Assembly (NCBI RefSeq): GCF_963678185.1
Contig: NZ_OY782757.1
Span: 1 to 64,000, forward strand
Source: an uncultured Tolumonas sp.
GTDB lineage: Bacteria; Pseudomonadota; Gammaproteobacteria; Enterobacterales; Aeromonadaceae
DNA length: 64,000 bases
Direction: 5' to 3'
In this document: positions 44,580 to 53,526 of the stretch, piece after piece
Layout of the letters: every line of letters begins with the position of its first letter
How positions within the stretch are numbered: the stretch's first letter is position 1
Translations under genes and position numbers: made by a program
Notes under the pieces: generated by a model
What the model was told of the DNA's origin: nothing
What the model saw: the letters and a program-made list of their open reading frames with translations, nothing else
Databases searched by the model: none

Positions 44580-45851
44580 ATGACTTTTGAAAAAAACAAT
44601 CTCGTTCGTAACCTGACTCTGGGTGTCGTTGTGGCAACCTGTAGCATGTCTGCGCTGGCTAAAAAGAATGAACTGACCGTTTGGGCGTGGGATCCGAACT
44701 TCAATATCGCGATCATGGAGCAGGCGAAAGCGACTTATCAAAAAGCTCATCCTGATGTTGCTATTAAAGTCGTTGATTTTGCGAAAGCCGATCTTGAGCA
44801 GAAGATGCACACCATGCTGGCTTCCGGCATGACCAAATCATTGCCTGATATTGTGCTGGTGGAAGATTACAACGCACCTAAATTCCTGAGTTCTTATCCC
44901 GGCGCGTTTGCAGCGATGGATGGCAAAGTCGATTACAGCAAATTTGCCCCTTACAAAGTTGAACTGATGACCATGAACGGCAAAACCTATGGTATGCCAT
45001 TCGATTCCGGTGTAACCGGTATGTATTACCGCAAAGACCTGCTGGCTCAGGCGGGTTTCAAACCAGAAGATATGCAGAACATTACTTGGGATCGTTTCAT
45101 TGAAATCGGTAAAGCGGTGAAAGCGAAAACCGGTAAAGCGATGTTAGGCAATGACCCGAATGATCCAGGTTTGGTGCGCGTCATGATGCAGTCAGCAGGC
45201 AGCTGGTATTTTGATGAAAAAGGCGCATTGAACATCAAGAATAACGAAGCACTGAAAGAAGCACTGCGTATTGAAAAAAACATGACCGATGCCGGTATTG
45301 TGCGCCCAACCATGGGCTGGTCTGAATGGGTGGGTGCAGTGAACCACGGCGATGTGGCCACGATCACCACCGGTGTGTGGATCACGGCCTCTGTAAAAGC
45401 GGGTGCAGATCAAGCGGGTAAATGGGCGGTTGCGCCAACACCTCGTTTGAACATTAAAGGCGGTACCAACCAATCTAATCTGGGTGGTTCCAGCTGGTAT
45501 GTTATTTCCACTTCGGACAACAGCGCGCAAGCCATTGATTTCTTGAATAGCACCTTCGGCAAAGACAGTGCTTTCTATCAGCAGATCTTAACTGATCGCG
45601 GTGCTGTGGGCTCTTATCTGCCTGCGCGCAGTGGTAAAGCTTATCAGCAACCTGATGCGTTCTTTGGTGGTCAGGCAATCTACAGCGATTTTGCCAATTG
45701 GTTAGGTAAAGTGCCGAAAGTGAATTACGGCTATTACACCTATGAAGCTGATGCTGCTCTCGCTGCGCAGTTGCCGGCTTATTTTCAAGGAATGCCACTG
45801 GAAAAAGTTCTGGAGGCGATTGATAGCCAGTTAGCGGCTCAAATTCAATAG
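44580..45851 (+). CDS. Sugar ABC transporter substrate-binding protein
   Basis: This 423-residue periplasmic protein has a signal peptide (NNLVRNLTLGVVVATCSMSALA, cleavage likely after ALA near residue 27) and the carbohydrate-binding fold of the MalE-like COG1653 family. Segments LPDIVLVEDYNAPKFL, YGMPFDSGVTGMYYRKD and GGSSWYVISTSDN are typical. With the two permeases and the ATPase it forms a complete importer. The neighbouring beta- and alpha-galactosidases suggest an oligosaccharide containing galactose as substrate. The ATG at 44580 has GGAG nine bases upstream; the ATG at 44565 has GGAAG seven bases upstream and cannot be excluded. Confidence 0.92.
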   Translation: MTFEKNNLVRNLTLGVVVATCSMSALAKKNELTVWAWDPNFNIAIMEQAKATYQKAHPDVAIKVVDFAKADLEQKMHTMLASGMTKSLPDIVLVEDYNAPKFLSSYPGAFAAMDGKVDYSKFAPYKVELMTMNGKTYGMPFDSGVTGMYYRKDLLAQAGFKPEDMQNITWDRFIEIGKAVKAKTGKAMLGNDPNDPGLVRVMMQSAGSWYFDEKGALNIKNNEALKEALRIEKNMTDAGIVRPTMGWSEWVGAVNHGDVATITTGVWITASVKAGADQAGKWAVAPTPRLNIKGGTNQSNLGGSSWYVISTSDNSAQAIDFLNSTFGKDSAFYQQILTDRGAVGSYLPARSGKAYQQPDAFFGGQAIYSDFANWLGKVPKVNYGYYTYEADAALAAQLPAYFQGMPLEKVLEAIDSQLAAQIQ

Positions 45852-45905
45852 CCAAACTGAGGGGCGGCTGATGTGCCAGTCGTTCCTCCCGCTGAGGTTT
45901 TCATC

Positions 45906-46820
45906 ATGCCACATACAGGTGTTATGCCTATGACTCCGGTTCGTAGTCGCAGTTTTCATCGGTTTTACGATATCAACGGTTGGTGTTTCGTGTTGGGCTC
46001 ACTCACGTTGGTGATGCTGTTCATGATTTACCCGATCATTAATTCGCTTTGGTTATCACTGCATTCTGGTAAAGGCGTTATCGTGCAGTTTGTCGGGTTT
46101 GGTAATATTACCCGCCTGATGCACGACCCTGTTTTTATTACTGCATTAACGAATACGCTGATTTTTCTGATTGTTCAGGTGCCGTTGATGATTTTGTTGT
46201 CATTAGCGACTGCCTCTTGTCTCAATTCACCGAACGTTAAATTCCGCAGCCTGTTTCGCATGGCGATTTTCCTACCGTGTGTGACGTCGCTGGTGGCCTA
46301 TTCGATCTTGTTCAAAAGCATGTTTGGTTACGACGGCATTGTGAATTCAGCGCTGATGACGATTGGGCTGATTGAACATCCGATCGCGTGGCTGACTGAT
46401 CCGTTTTGGGCCAAAGTGACCATCATTCTGGCGATCACTTGGCGCTGGACTGGCTACAACATGATTTTCTATCTAGCAGCGATGCAGAACATCGACAAGT
46501 CGATTTATGAAGCGGCCAAGTTGGAAGGCGTTACCCCAGTACAAACCTTTTTTAATATCACTGTGCCATTGCTGAAACCGGTGATCCTGTTTACTTCGGT
46601 GATGTCGACCATCGGCACGTTACAACTGTTCGATGAAGCGATGAACATTACCAATGGCGGGCCAGCGAATTCCACGCTGACGCTGTCGATGTATATCTAC
46701 AACTTGTCATTCAAATTTGTACCGAATTTTGGTTATGCAGCCACGGTCTCGTATGTGATTGTCTTTTTTGCTGCGGCGTTGGCGTTGGTGCAGTTTAAAT
46801 TTGTACAGGACAAAAAATGA
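45906..46820 (+). CDS. Sugar ABC transporter permease (MalF-like)
   Basis: This 304-residue inner-membrane protein has six predicted helices. The permease signature near residue 206 is YEAAKLEGVTPVQTFFNITVPLLKP, the EAA loop that contacts the ATPase. I chose the ATG at 45906 with GAGG eight bases upstream; the open frame starts earlier at a GTG. It follows the binding-protein gene by 54 bases, and its stop overlaps the next permease start as ATGA. Confidence 0.92.
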   Translation: MPHTGVMPMTPVRSRSFHRFYDINGWCFVLGSLTLVMLFMIYPIINSLWLSLHSGKGVIVQFVGFGNITRLMHDPVFITALTNTLIFLIVQVPLMILLSLATASCLNSPNVKFRSLFRMAIFLPCVTSLVAYSILFKSMFGYDGIVNSALMTIGLIEHPIAWLTDPFWAKVTIILAITWRWTGYNMIFYLAAMQNIDKSIYEAAKLEGVTPVQTFFNITVPLLKPVILFTSVMSTIGTLQLFDEAMNITNGGPANSTLTLSMYIYNLSFKFVPNFGYAATVSYVIVFFAAALALVQFKFVQDKK

Positions 46821-47644
46821 TGGCGACTAATGTCTCTAAGCAGAAGATCTATCAAGGTCTGATGTATCTGTTTTTAGTGCTGATTGCGTTTGTCTCACTA
46901 TTTCCGTTTTTCTGGATGGTAGTGAGTAGTACCAATACCACAGCGGATATCAACCAGGGCAAATTATCGTTCGGTACGGCACTGTTTGATAATCTGGCCA
47001 AACTCAGTCAGGCGGTCGATCTGCCGCTGATTTTTTGGAACACCACCAAGGTCTCGCTGCTGGGTACGTTTTTGACGTTGGCGATTGCATCACTGGCGGG
47101 TTATGGCTTTGAGATCTATCAGTCAAAACTGCGTGATAAGGTTTATAACCTGCTGCTGCTGACTATGATGATCCCGTTTGCGGCGTTGATGATCCCGCTG
47201 TTTAGCATGATGGCGAAAGCGAATTTGCTGGATACCCACTGGGCGGTGGTGCTGCCATCGATTGCCTCAGTTTATATCATTTTCTACTTCCGTCAGTGCA
47301 CTAAGGCGTTTCCTAAAGAGCTGCTGGATGCTGCCCGAGTTGATGGCGTCAGTGAGTGGCGCATCTTTGTGTATGTTTTCTTCCCCGTGATGCGTTCAAC
47401 TTATGCGGCGGCGTTCATCATTACCTTCATGGCAAATTGGAATAACTTCTTGTGGCCATTGATCGTGTTGCAATCGCCAGAGACTAAAACCATCAACCTG
47501 GTGCTGTCGTCGTTATCTTCCGCCTATTTTCCTGATTTTGGTGTCGTGATGGTTGGCACGGTGGTGGCAACGTTACCAACAATTGCCGTGTTCTTTGCGA
47601 TGCAGAAGCAATTCGTGCAAGGCATGGTGGGGTCTGTGAAATGA
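46817..47644 (+). CDS. Sugar ABC transporter permease (MalG-like)
   Basis: This 275-residue inner-membrane protein is the second permease. Its EAA loop reads LLDAARVDGVSEWRIFVYVFFPVMR. Both ends overlap neighbours by four bases (ATGA with the first permease and ATGA with the beta-galactosidase), so the genes are translationally coupled. Confidence 0.93.
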   Translation: MMATNVSKQKIYQGLMYLFLVLIAFVSLFPFFWMVVSSTNTTADINQGKLSFGTALFDNLAKLSQAVDLPLIFWNTTKVSLLGTFLTLAIASLAGYGFEIYQSKLRDKVYNLLLLTMMIPFAALMIPLFSMMAKANLLDTHWAVVLPSIASVYIIFYFRQCTKAFPKELLDAARVDGVSEWRIFVYVFFPVMRSTYAAAFIITFMANWNNFLWPLIVLQSPETKTINLVLSSLSSAYFPDFGVVMVGTVVATLPTIAVFFAMQKQFVQGMVGSVK

Positions 47645-49875
47645 TGAATCTCTGTGAAAAGTTTAATCACCAGTGGCAGTTCATTGCCGGTAACTACCCC
47701 CTGTTTTCAGCGGCGCAATTAATGGCCGCAGAGCACGTTGATTTACCGCATACCGCAGTGGAATTGGATTACAACTATTTTGATGAAACCAGCTATCAAC
47801 GGCCATTCAGTTATCAAAAAACCTTAGTTTGGCAGCCAGAATTTGACGGCAAACAGGTTTGGTTACAGTTTGACGGTGCAATGGCGGATGCCAAAGTCTA
47901 TGTGAACGGCCAATTTGTGATGGGCCATCGCGATGGCTATACGCCATTCGATGTGTTGCTCACGCCGCATTTGCTGCGTGGTGAAAACCAGATCACCGTG
48001 GTGATTGATGGCAGTGAAAACCCAGAGATAGCACCGTTTGGGGGCCAGATCGATTACCTGACATTTGCCGGTATTTATCGCCATGTCTGGCTGAAAACCA
48101 CCGATGAGCTGCGTATTAAGAATGTGCATGCGATTGCTGAAAATGTACTGACTGATGAGAAGACGCTGAATGTGGCGGTTTTCTTAGAGCAGGTGGCTGT
48201 CTGTGAGCATCTTGGCGAGTTAGTGGCGCAACTGACGACGTTGGAAGGCGACGTGGTTGCCTCACATACGCAATCTATTTCGGATGCACAAAATCGCGTT
48301 GATTTCTCTCTTTCCAACCTGACAGACATTAACTTGTGGGACGTGGATAGCCCCGCACTCTATCAGCTGAACGTCAGCATCGGTGGCGCAAACTTTAGCC
48401 ATCAATTTTCCACCCGAGTTGGTTTTCGACAGGCAGAATTTACCGCAGAAGGTTTTCTGTTAAACGGCAGAAAGTTAAAACTACGCGGTATTAATCGCCA
48501 TCAGTCTTACCCGTATGTCGGTTATGCGATGGGTGATCATGCTCAAAAAGCCGATGCTGATCTCATCAAAAACGAGTTCAAATTTAATCTGGTCAGAACC
48601 TCGCATTACCCGCAAGCGCCTGCGTTTTTAGAACGTTGTGATGAGTTGGGATTGTTGGTGTTTGAAGAGATCCCCGGTTGGCAGCATATTGGCGATGAAC
48701 GCTGGCAGCAGGGTTCTATTGCAAACGTCAGAGCTATGATCGAGCGCGATTGGAATCACCCTTCCATTATCTTGTGGGGTGTGCGCATCAACGAATCGCG
48801 CGATTGCGACGATTTCTATACACAGACCAACCAGCTTGCCCATGCGCTAGATCCAAGCCGTCAGACGGGTGGGGTACGTTGCCACGCCAACAGCACTTTA
48901 CTGGAAGATGTTTACACCATGAATGACTTTGTGCTGAATGGTGGCGAGGTGGCGTTACGTAAACCGCAACAAGTGACGGGGCTTGATCATCAGGTGCCGT
49001 ATATGGTCACTGAGTTTAATGGCCATATGTTCCCCACCAAACGTTTCGATTGTGAAGAGCGTCAGCATGAGCATGTGTTACGCCATTTACGCGTGTTAGA
49101 TGCCTGTTATGCCGACCCGAATATTGCTGGTTGCATTGCCTGGTGTTTGTTCGATTACAACACGCATAAAGATTTTGGCAGTGGTGATCGCATCTGTTAT
49201 CACGGCATCAGCGATATGTTCCGCATGCCTAAATTTGCTGCCTACGCCTATAAAAGCCAGTGTGATGTGGCCGATGAACCCGTGATGCAACCCGTGACAT
49301 TCTGGGCACGTGGTGAGCGTTGCGAGTGCCTGATTTTACCGCTGATCATTCTAACCAACTGCGATGAAATCGAGTTTAAGTTTGGTGATTACCCCGTAAA
49401 GCGGCTGAAACCAGCTGTTGAACAATTCCCACATTTACCACATGCGCCAGTCATCATTGATGACAGCATTATATCTCTGGAAGAGTTTGGCGAATGGGGC
49501 ATGAAGTGGAACACCGTTACATTGCGCGGGTTCCAAAACGGTAAATTAGTCAGCGAACTGAATATACCTGCTAACCCGATTGCCACGACATTGCGCGTGA
49601 AAGCCGATTACCAACGATTGCCCGCCAATGAAAAAGCCGCCACTCGTGTGACGGTGGAAGCGCTCGATCAGGATGGTAATTTGCTGCCATTTTGGGATGA
49701 CATCATTCAAGTCTCGGTAACTGGGCCTGCCAAAGTCATCGGACCGGAACAATTGGCGCTGAAAGGTGGTGCAGTTGGTTTATGGCTTGAAGCTGGTAAG
49801 CAATGCGGTGATGCAATAGTGACTATTTCCAGTCGACGCTTAGGCACCCAAACTCTTACTGTAGTGGTTGAATAA
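47641..49875 (+). CDS. Glycoside hydrolase family 2, probable beta-galactosidase
   Basis: This 744-residue cytoplasmic enzyme has the GH2 order: sugar-binding beta-sandwich (PHTAVELDYN, VWLQFDGAMADAKVYVNG), immunoglobulin-like domain, TIM barrel and C-terminal beta domains. Glu385 (WGVRINES) is the likely acid/base and Glu458 (VTEFNGH) the likely nucleophile. It lacks a signal peptide, so it cuts imported sugars. Beta-galactosidase activity is inferred from the GalR-type control and neighbouring alpha-galactosidase; other GH2 activities such as beta-glucuronidase remain possible. The gene is coupled to the permease upstream. Confidence 0.9.
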   Translation: MMNLCEKFNHQWQFIAGNYPLFSAAQLMAAEHVDLPHTAVELDYNYFDETSYQRPFSYQKTLVWQPEFDGKQVWLQFDGAMADAKVYVNGQFVMGHRDGYTPFDVLLTPHLLRGENQITVVIDGSENPEIAPFGGQIDYLTFAGIYRHVWLKTTDELRIKNVHAIAENVLTDEKTLNVAVFLEQVAVCEHLGELVAQLTTLEGDVVASHTQSISDAQNRVDFSLSNLTDINLWDVDSPALYQLNVSIGGANFSHQFSTRVGFRQAEFTAEGFLLNGRKLKLRGINRHQSYPYVGYAMGDHAQKADADLIKNEFKFNLVRTSHYPQAPAFLERCDELGLLVFEEIPGWQHIGDERWQQGSIANVRAMIERDWNHPSIILWGVRINESRDCDDFYTQTNQLAHALDPSRQTGGVRCHANSTLLEDVYTMNDFVLNGGEVALRKPQQVTGLDHQVPYMVTEFNGHMFPTKRFDCEERQHEHVLRHLRVLDACYADPNIAGCIAWCLFDYNTHKDFGSGDRICYHGISDMFRMPKFAAYAYKSQCDVADEPVMQPVTFWARGERCECLILPLIILTNCDEIEFKFGDYPVKRLKPAVEQFPHLPHAPVIIDDSIISLEEFGEWGMKWNTVTLRGFQNGKLVSELNIPANPIATTLRVKADYQRLPANEKAATRVTVEALDQDGNLLPFWDDIIQVSVTGPAKVIGPEQLALKGGAVGLWLEAGKQCGDAIVTISSRRLGTQTLTVVVE

Positions 49876-49928
49876 TTTTCCCACCTGATGCGTGTGCGCG
49901 TCAGGTTTATCTCGATGGAGACAGAATA

Positions 49929-51044
49929 ATGGCTGATATTACGCTGCATAAAGTCGTTAAACGTTACGAAAAAAATCAAACAATTCATGGTGTTGATCTG
50001 AAAATTAACAGTGGTGAGTTTGTGGTGTTTGTTGGCCCGTCGGGCTGTGGTAAATCGACCTTGTTGCGTATGGTGGCAGGGTTGGAAGAGATCACCGAAG
50101 GTGAGTTGTATATCGATGGGCGTAAAGTGAACGATGTTGACCCTGCTGATCGCGGTGTCGCGATGGTGTTCCAATCGTATGCGCTTTATCCACACATGAC
50201 GGTGGCGGAAAACATGGGCTTTGGCCTGAAAATGAATGGCGTGGCAAAAGATGAGATCGCCAAACGTGTCGCCATTGCTGCCAAGACATTAAAGATGGAA
50301 GCCTTGCTCGATCGCAAACCGAAAGATATGTCGGGCGGCCAGCGTCAGCGTGTGGCGATTGGCCGGGCGATTGTACGCGACCCTAAAGTGTTTTTGTTCG
50401 ACGAGCCATTATCAAATCTGGATGCCGAATTGCGTGTCGAGATGCGTTTACAGATCGCCAAATTGCACCATGAATTGGGCAACACCATGATTTACGTGAC
50501 GCACGATCAGGTCGAAGCGATGACCTTGGCTGATAAGATCGTGGTGTTACGCAGTGGTAATGTGGAACAAGTTGGCTCGCCGCTGGAACTTTACCATGCA
50601 CCAGCGAATGAATTTGTGGCGGGTTTTATCGGCTCACCGAAAATGAATTTTGTCGATGCGCTGGTGGATGATTTAAACGGCGATAAAGCCTCAGTGCGTT
50701 TACCTGACGGGCAGAGCATCGAGTTAGTGGTGAATGCAGATCTGGTGAATCAGGGCGAAAAAGTTCGCTTAGGCATTCGACCAGAACATATTCACATGCA
50801 GGCAAACCTGGGCGATTTCTCGGTCTCATTCCAAAGCGAAGTCGTGGAACGGTTGGGAAACTCCACTTATCTGTTTGGTAATTACTGCGGCAAAGATGGC
50901 TTTAAAGTGCATATTCAGGGCGATAAATCGGTCGGGCTTTACGAATATGTTTCGCTAGGCATCTGCCTGAGCGATTGCCACCTGTTTAATGCCGATGGCG
51001 TTGCGGTTGGTCTGCGTGAGATCCCTGCGGATAGTAAACACTAG
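49929..51044 (+). CDS. Sugar ABC transporter ATP-binding protein (MsmK/UgpC type)
   Basis: This 371-residue ATPase has Walker A GPSGCGKST, Q-loop FQSYALYPHMTV, signature SGGQRQRVAIGRA, Walker B VFLFDEPLSNLD and a C-terminal TOBE-type regulatory domain (LGIRPEHIHM). It powers the importer formed by the two permeases. It lies 54 bases after the beta-galactosidase, with TGGAGACAG before the ATG. It is the last gene of the operon before a long terminator. Confidence 0.94.
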   Translation: MADITLHKVVKRYEKNQTIHGVDLKINSGEFVVFVGPSGCGKSTLLRMVAGLEEITEGELYIDGRKVNDVDPADRGVAMVFQSYALYPHMTVAENMGFGLKMNGVAKDEIAKRVAIAAKTLKMEALLDRKPKDMSGGQRQRVAIGRAIVRDPKVFLFDEPLSNLDAELRVEMRLQIAKLHHELGNTMIYVTHDQVEAMTLADKIVVLRSGNVEQVGSPLELYHAPANEFVAGFIGSPKMNFVDALVDDLNGDKASVRLPDGQSIELVVNADLVNQGEKVRLGIRPEHIHMQANLGDFSVSFQSEVVERLGNSTYLFGNYCGKDGFKVHIQGDKSVGLYEYVSLGICLSDCHLFNADGVAVGLREIPADSKH

Positions 51045-51067
51045 TTTTTAGTAGACTGAGCTTTTAC

Positions 51068-51129
51068 TGGCCTGAATAACGCTGCATTAAATTTTCGGTT
51101 ATTTAATGCAGCGGTTCAGGCCATTTTTA
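51068..51129. terminator. Long terminator between the importer operon and alpha-galactosidase
   Basis: TGGCCTGAA and CGCTGCATTAAAT pair with ATTTAATGCAGCG and TTCAGGCCA, giving about 22 paired bases, then TTTTT. It probably serves the importer operon. Confidence 0.88.
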
Positions 51130-51136
51130 TAAGTTT

Positions 51137-53257
51137 TTACAGCATTTTTAATTGGAACAGCACTGCGCTTTCCGGGTCCATCACGGGCAAGGCAATACCC
51201 ACTTTTTCCAGCCATTCGCCTGACAGAACAGTTTCTTCCTGAGTCAGCCATTCCGGTTGTATTTTCATCACACCACCATCAAAGCGGGCTGGTTTTTCTA
51301 ATACCGTCAGACGATAGTTTTTATCTGCCAGCAACTCCGGCAGGCGCAGAGATCCTGATAGGGAATAGGTTGGCATTGCCAGTTGGCTTAACAGGAAAAC
51401 CGCTTCGGTTTTGTCTTCCGCCACCACACCATTGATCATCATTGCTGAATCATGGTGATCGATGCGCACGACTCGGCCTGTGTGCAACAGTGGGCGCAGT
51501 TGTTTGTGCAAGGCAATAAAGTGGGCAAACCCAGCTTGTTCTTCCGCGCTCTCTTTGACGGGGTCTAACTCGACACCCATATGTCCGAACAGCGCGGTTA
51601 AGCCGCGAAACTGAATGCTGTGCGAACGGGCAGTGCAATGGCAATGCGCACTGCCGATATGCGATCCCATCACTTCTGGCGGGAAGAAATAGCTCATCCC
51701 GCGTTGGATCTGCTGGCGCTCTAGTGCGTCATTGTTATCCGATGTCCAGAACCGGTGGGTGCGTTTTAAGACTTCAAAATCGATCCGCCCGCCACCAGAG
51801 GCACACGATTCAATTTCGACCAGTGGGTGGCGTGAGCGCAGTTCATCAAACAGGCGATAGACGGCGTGAGTTTGCCCGGTGATTGCGGCTTTACCTTCAT
51901 GGCCGGGCTGCACGATTTCGCGGTTCATGTCCCACTTGATATAGCTGATATCATAGCGACTAAGCAGATCATCTAACCGCGCCAGCAGGTAGGCGAACAC
52001 ATCGGGGTTTTGCAAATCTAACGCATACTGATTGCGACCCGTCGGCTGGTTATATTCTGGCTCGGCCAGCAGCCAGTCGGGGTGTGCACGATAAAGGTCG
52101 GAATCGGGGTTTATCATTTCTGGCTCAACCCAGATGCCAAACTCCATACCCAAATTGCGTACATGTGTTACTACCGGTTCCAACCCATTTGGGTATTTTT
52201 TCTCATCTAAATACCAATCACCCAACGCGGCTCGATCATGGTCGCGGCCTTTAAACCAGCCATCGTCGATAATGAAACGCTCAATACCGAGGGCGGCTGC
52301 TTGCGTGGCCATCTGCATGATGTAATCCGGATCATGCTGGAAATAGATCCCTTCCCACGTATTCAAATGTACTGGGCGCGGTTTATCGGTGGGGAAGTGC
52401 AGAATTTGCTGACGTACAAATTGGTGGAAGGCGTGACTCATGCCATTCAACCCCTCTTTACTGTAAGTCGCATAGAGCCAAGGTGTTGAAAGACTTTCGT
52501 GTTCGGCGAGTTGAATTTCACCAGCAAAATAGAGCGCTTCGGCCTGCATAAAACGACGGCCATCAGTTTTTACATCGGAACGCAGACGGTGGTTGCCGCT
52601 CCAACCGAAATGGAACCCCCACACTTCACCTTGTTGCTCTTTAAAGCCGGTGGTGCCTTGAATAAAGGCCGGAAAATTCTCATGGGAAGTGCGGCCCCGG
52701 CGATTTTCCTGATGATAACCACCGTGTTTCAGATTGAGACGATGCGGTTGAAATTCACGTACCCAACGGCCATGAAATGCCAGCAATTCATCGGCCCGTT
52801 CCGGTAACAGCAGTGTGATGGCAAACCGATCGACCTGATAGTTTTCGGGCTTGAGATTGGTCAGCGTATGTCGCACCTGCAACACATCGGTCTGTGGATC
52901 TAAGCGTAATTCTATTTCGAGTTGTAACCCGGCAATAGTGTCTTCACTAATGAGTTGTAAGGCATTTTGCTTTTCTGTCAACGACTTAAAGTGAAACACC
53001 GGTGACCAATCTTTGCCGTTGCGATGGCCTTCTAAACCAGGGCTGCTGAATAATCCACGGCCATGTTCTGGGCTGAGCGTCATTGGCACATCAGCATCAA
53101 GACGTCCATGCGGTACTGCACGTTTTATTGCTGAGAGAACGTTTACATCAAATGCGGCGTTTAATTTTTCTCCCCAGTATAAAATTTCGACGGCAGGTGC
53201 TGTTTGTAGAATGAGCGTTGAATTAGTGCTGTGTAATTTAACTATCTGAACATTCAT
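51137..53257 (-). CDS. Glycoside hydrolase family 36 alpha-galactosidase
   Basis: This 706-residue enzyme hydrolyses terminal alpha-1,6-galactose from raffinose-type sugars or melibiose. Its length matches the RafA-type tetrameric GH36 enzymes. Asp443 (SYIKWDMNRE) is the likely nucleophile and Asp507 (FWTSDNND) the likely acid/base. It also has FIIDDGWF, GIWVEPEMINPDSDLY and ESCASGGGRIDFEVL. No signal peptide, so it acts on imported sugar. AAGGAT precedes the ATG. It is convergent with the importer operon and has its own GalR-like operator upstream. Confidence 0.95.
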   Translation of the reverse strand: MNVQIVKLHSTNSTLILQTAPAVEILYWGEKLNAAFDVNVLSAIKRAVPHGRLDADVPMTLSPEHGRGLFSSPGLEGHRNGKDWSPVFHFKSLTEKQNALQLISEDTIAGLQLEIELRLDPQTDVLQVRHTLTNLKPENYQVDRFAITLLLPERADELLAFHGRWVREFQPHRLNLKHGGYHQENRRGRTSHENFPAFIQGTTGFKEQQGEVWGFHFGWSGNHRLRSDVKTDGRRFMQAEALYFAGEIQLAEHESLSTPWLYATYSKEGLNGMSHAFHQFVRQQILHFPTDKPRPVHLNTWEGIYFQHDPDYIMQMATQAAALGIERFIIDDGWFKGRDHDRAALGDWYLDEKKYPNGLEPVVTHVRNLGMEFGIWVEPEMINPDSDLYRAHPDWLLAEPEYNQPTGRNQYALDLQNPDVFAYLLARLDDLLSRYDISYIKWDMNREIVQPGHEGKAAITGQTHAVYRLFDELRSRHPLVEIESCASGGGRIDFEVLKRTHRFWTSDNNDALERQQIQRGMSYFFPPEVMGSHIGSAHCHCTARSHSIQFRGLTALFGHMGVELDPVKESAEEQAGFAHFIALHKQLRPLLHTGRVVRIDHHDSAMMINGVVAEDKTEAVFLLSQLAMPTYSLSGSLRLPELLADKNYRLTVLEKPARFDGGVMKIQPEWLTQEETVLSGEWLEKVGIALPVMDPESAVLFQLKML

Positions 53258-53366
53258 TGGAAATATCCTTCCAGATCACAAGTTTTTGATAAACATGGCG
53301 ATATTTTATTTTGTGGTGGAAATTATAAGTCACCATTATTTTGGTGACTGTGATCGCAATATAATT

Positions 53367-53382
53367 ATGGAATCGTTTACAT
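53367..53382. promoter_or_regulatory. GalR-like operator upstream of alpha-galactosidase
   Basis: ATGGAATCGTTTACAT keeps the full core of the GalR consensus and differs only at the two end bases. It lies about 110 bases before the alpha-galactosidase start, in the gap shared with the divergent GGDEF gene. Confidence 0.65.
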
Positions 53383-53526
53383 GAAATTTGTGTTTTTACG
53401 TAGAAATGTGCCGTAGTGTTGAAATTTAGGCAGGCTAAAAACATGAATCGGGTTTATCGATTAAACTTGAAATAAGGGCTGCTGATTTTTCGGTGACGCT
53501 AACCTAACGCGATAAGAAGGCTGCTT

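Noticed and set aside
53238-53444. 68-codon minus-strand frame upstream of the alpha-galactosidase
   Set aside because: It covers the presumed promoter and GalR-like operator, and its composition is not protein-like.
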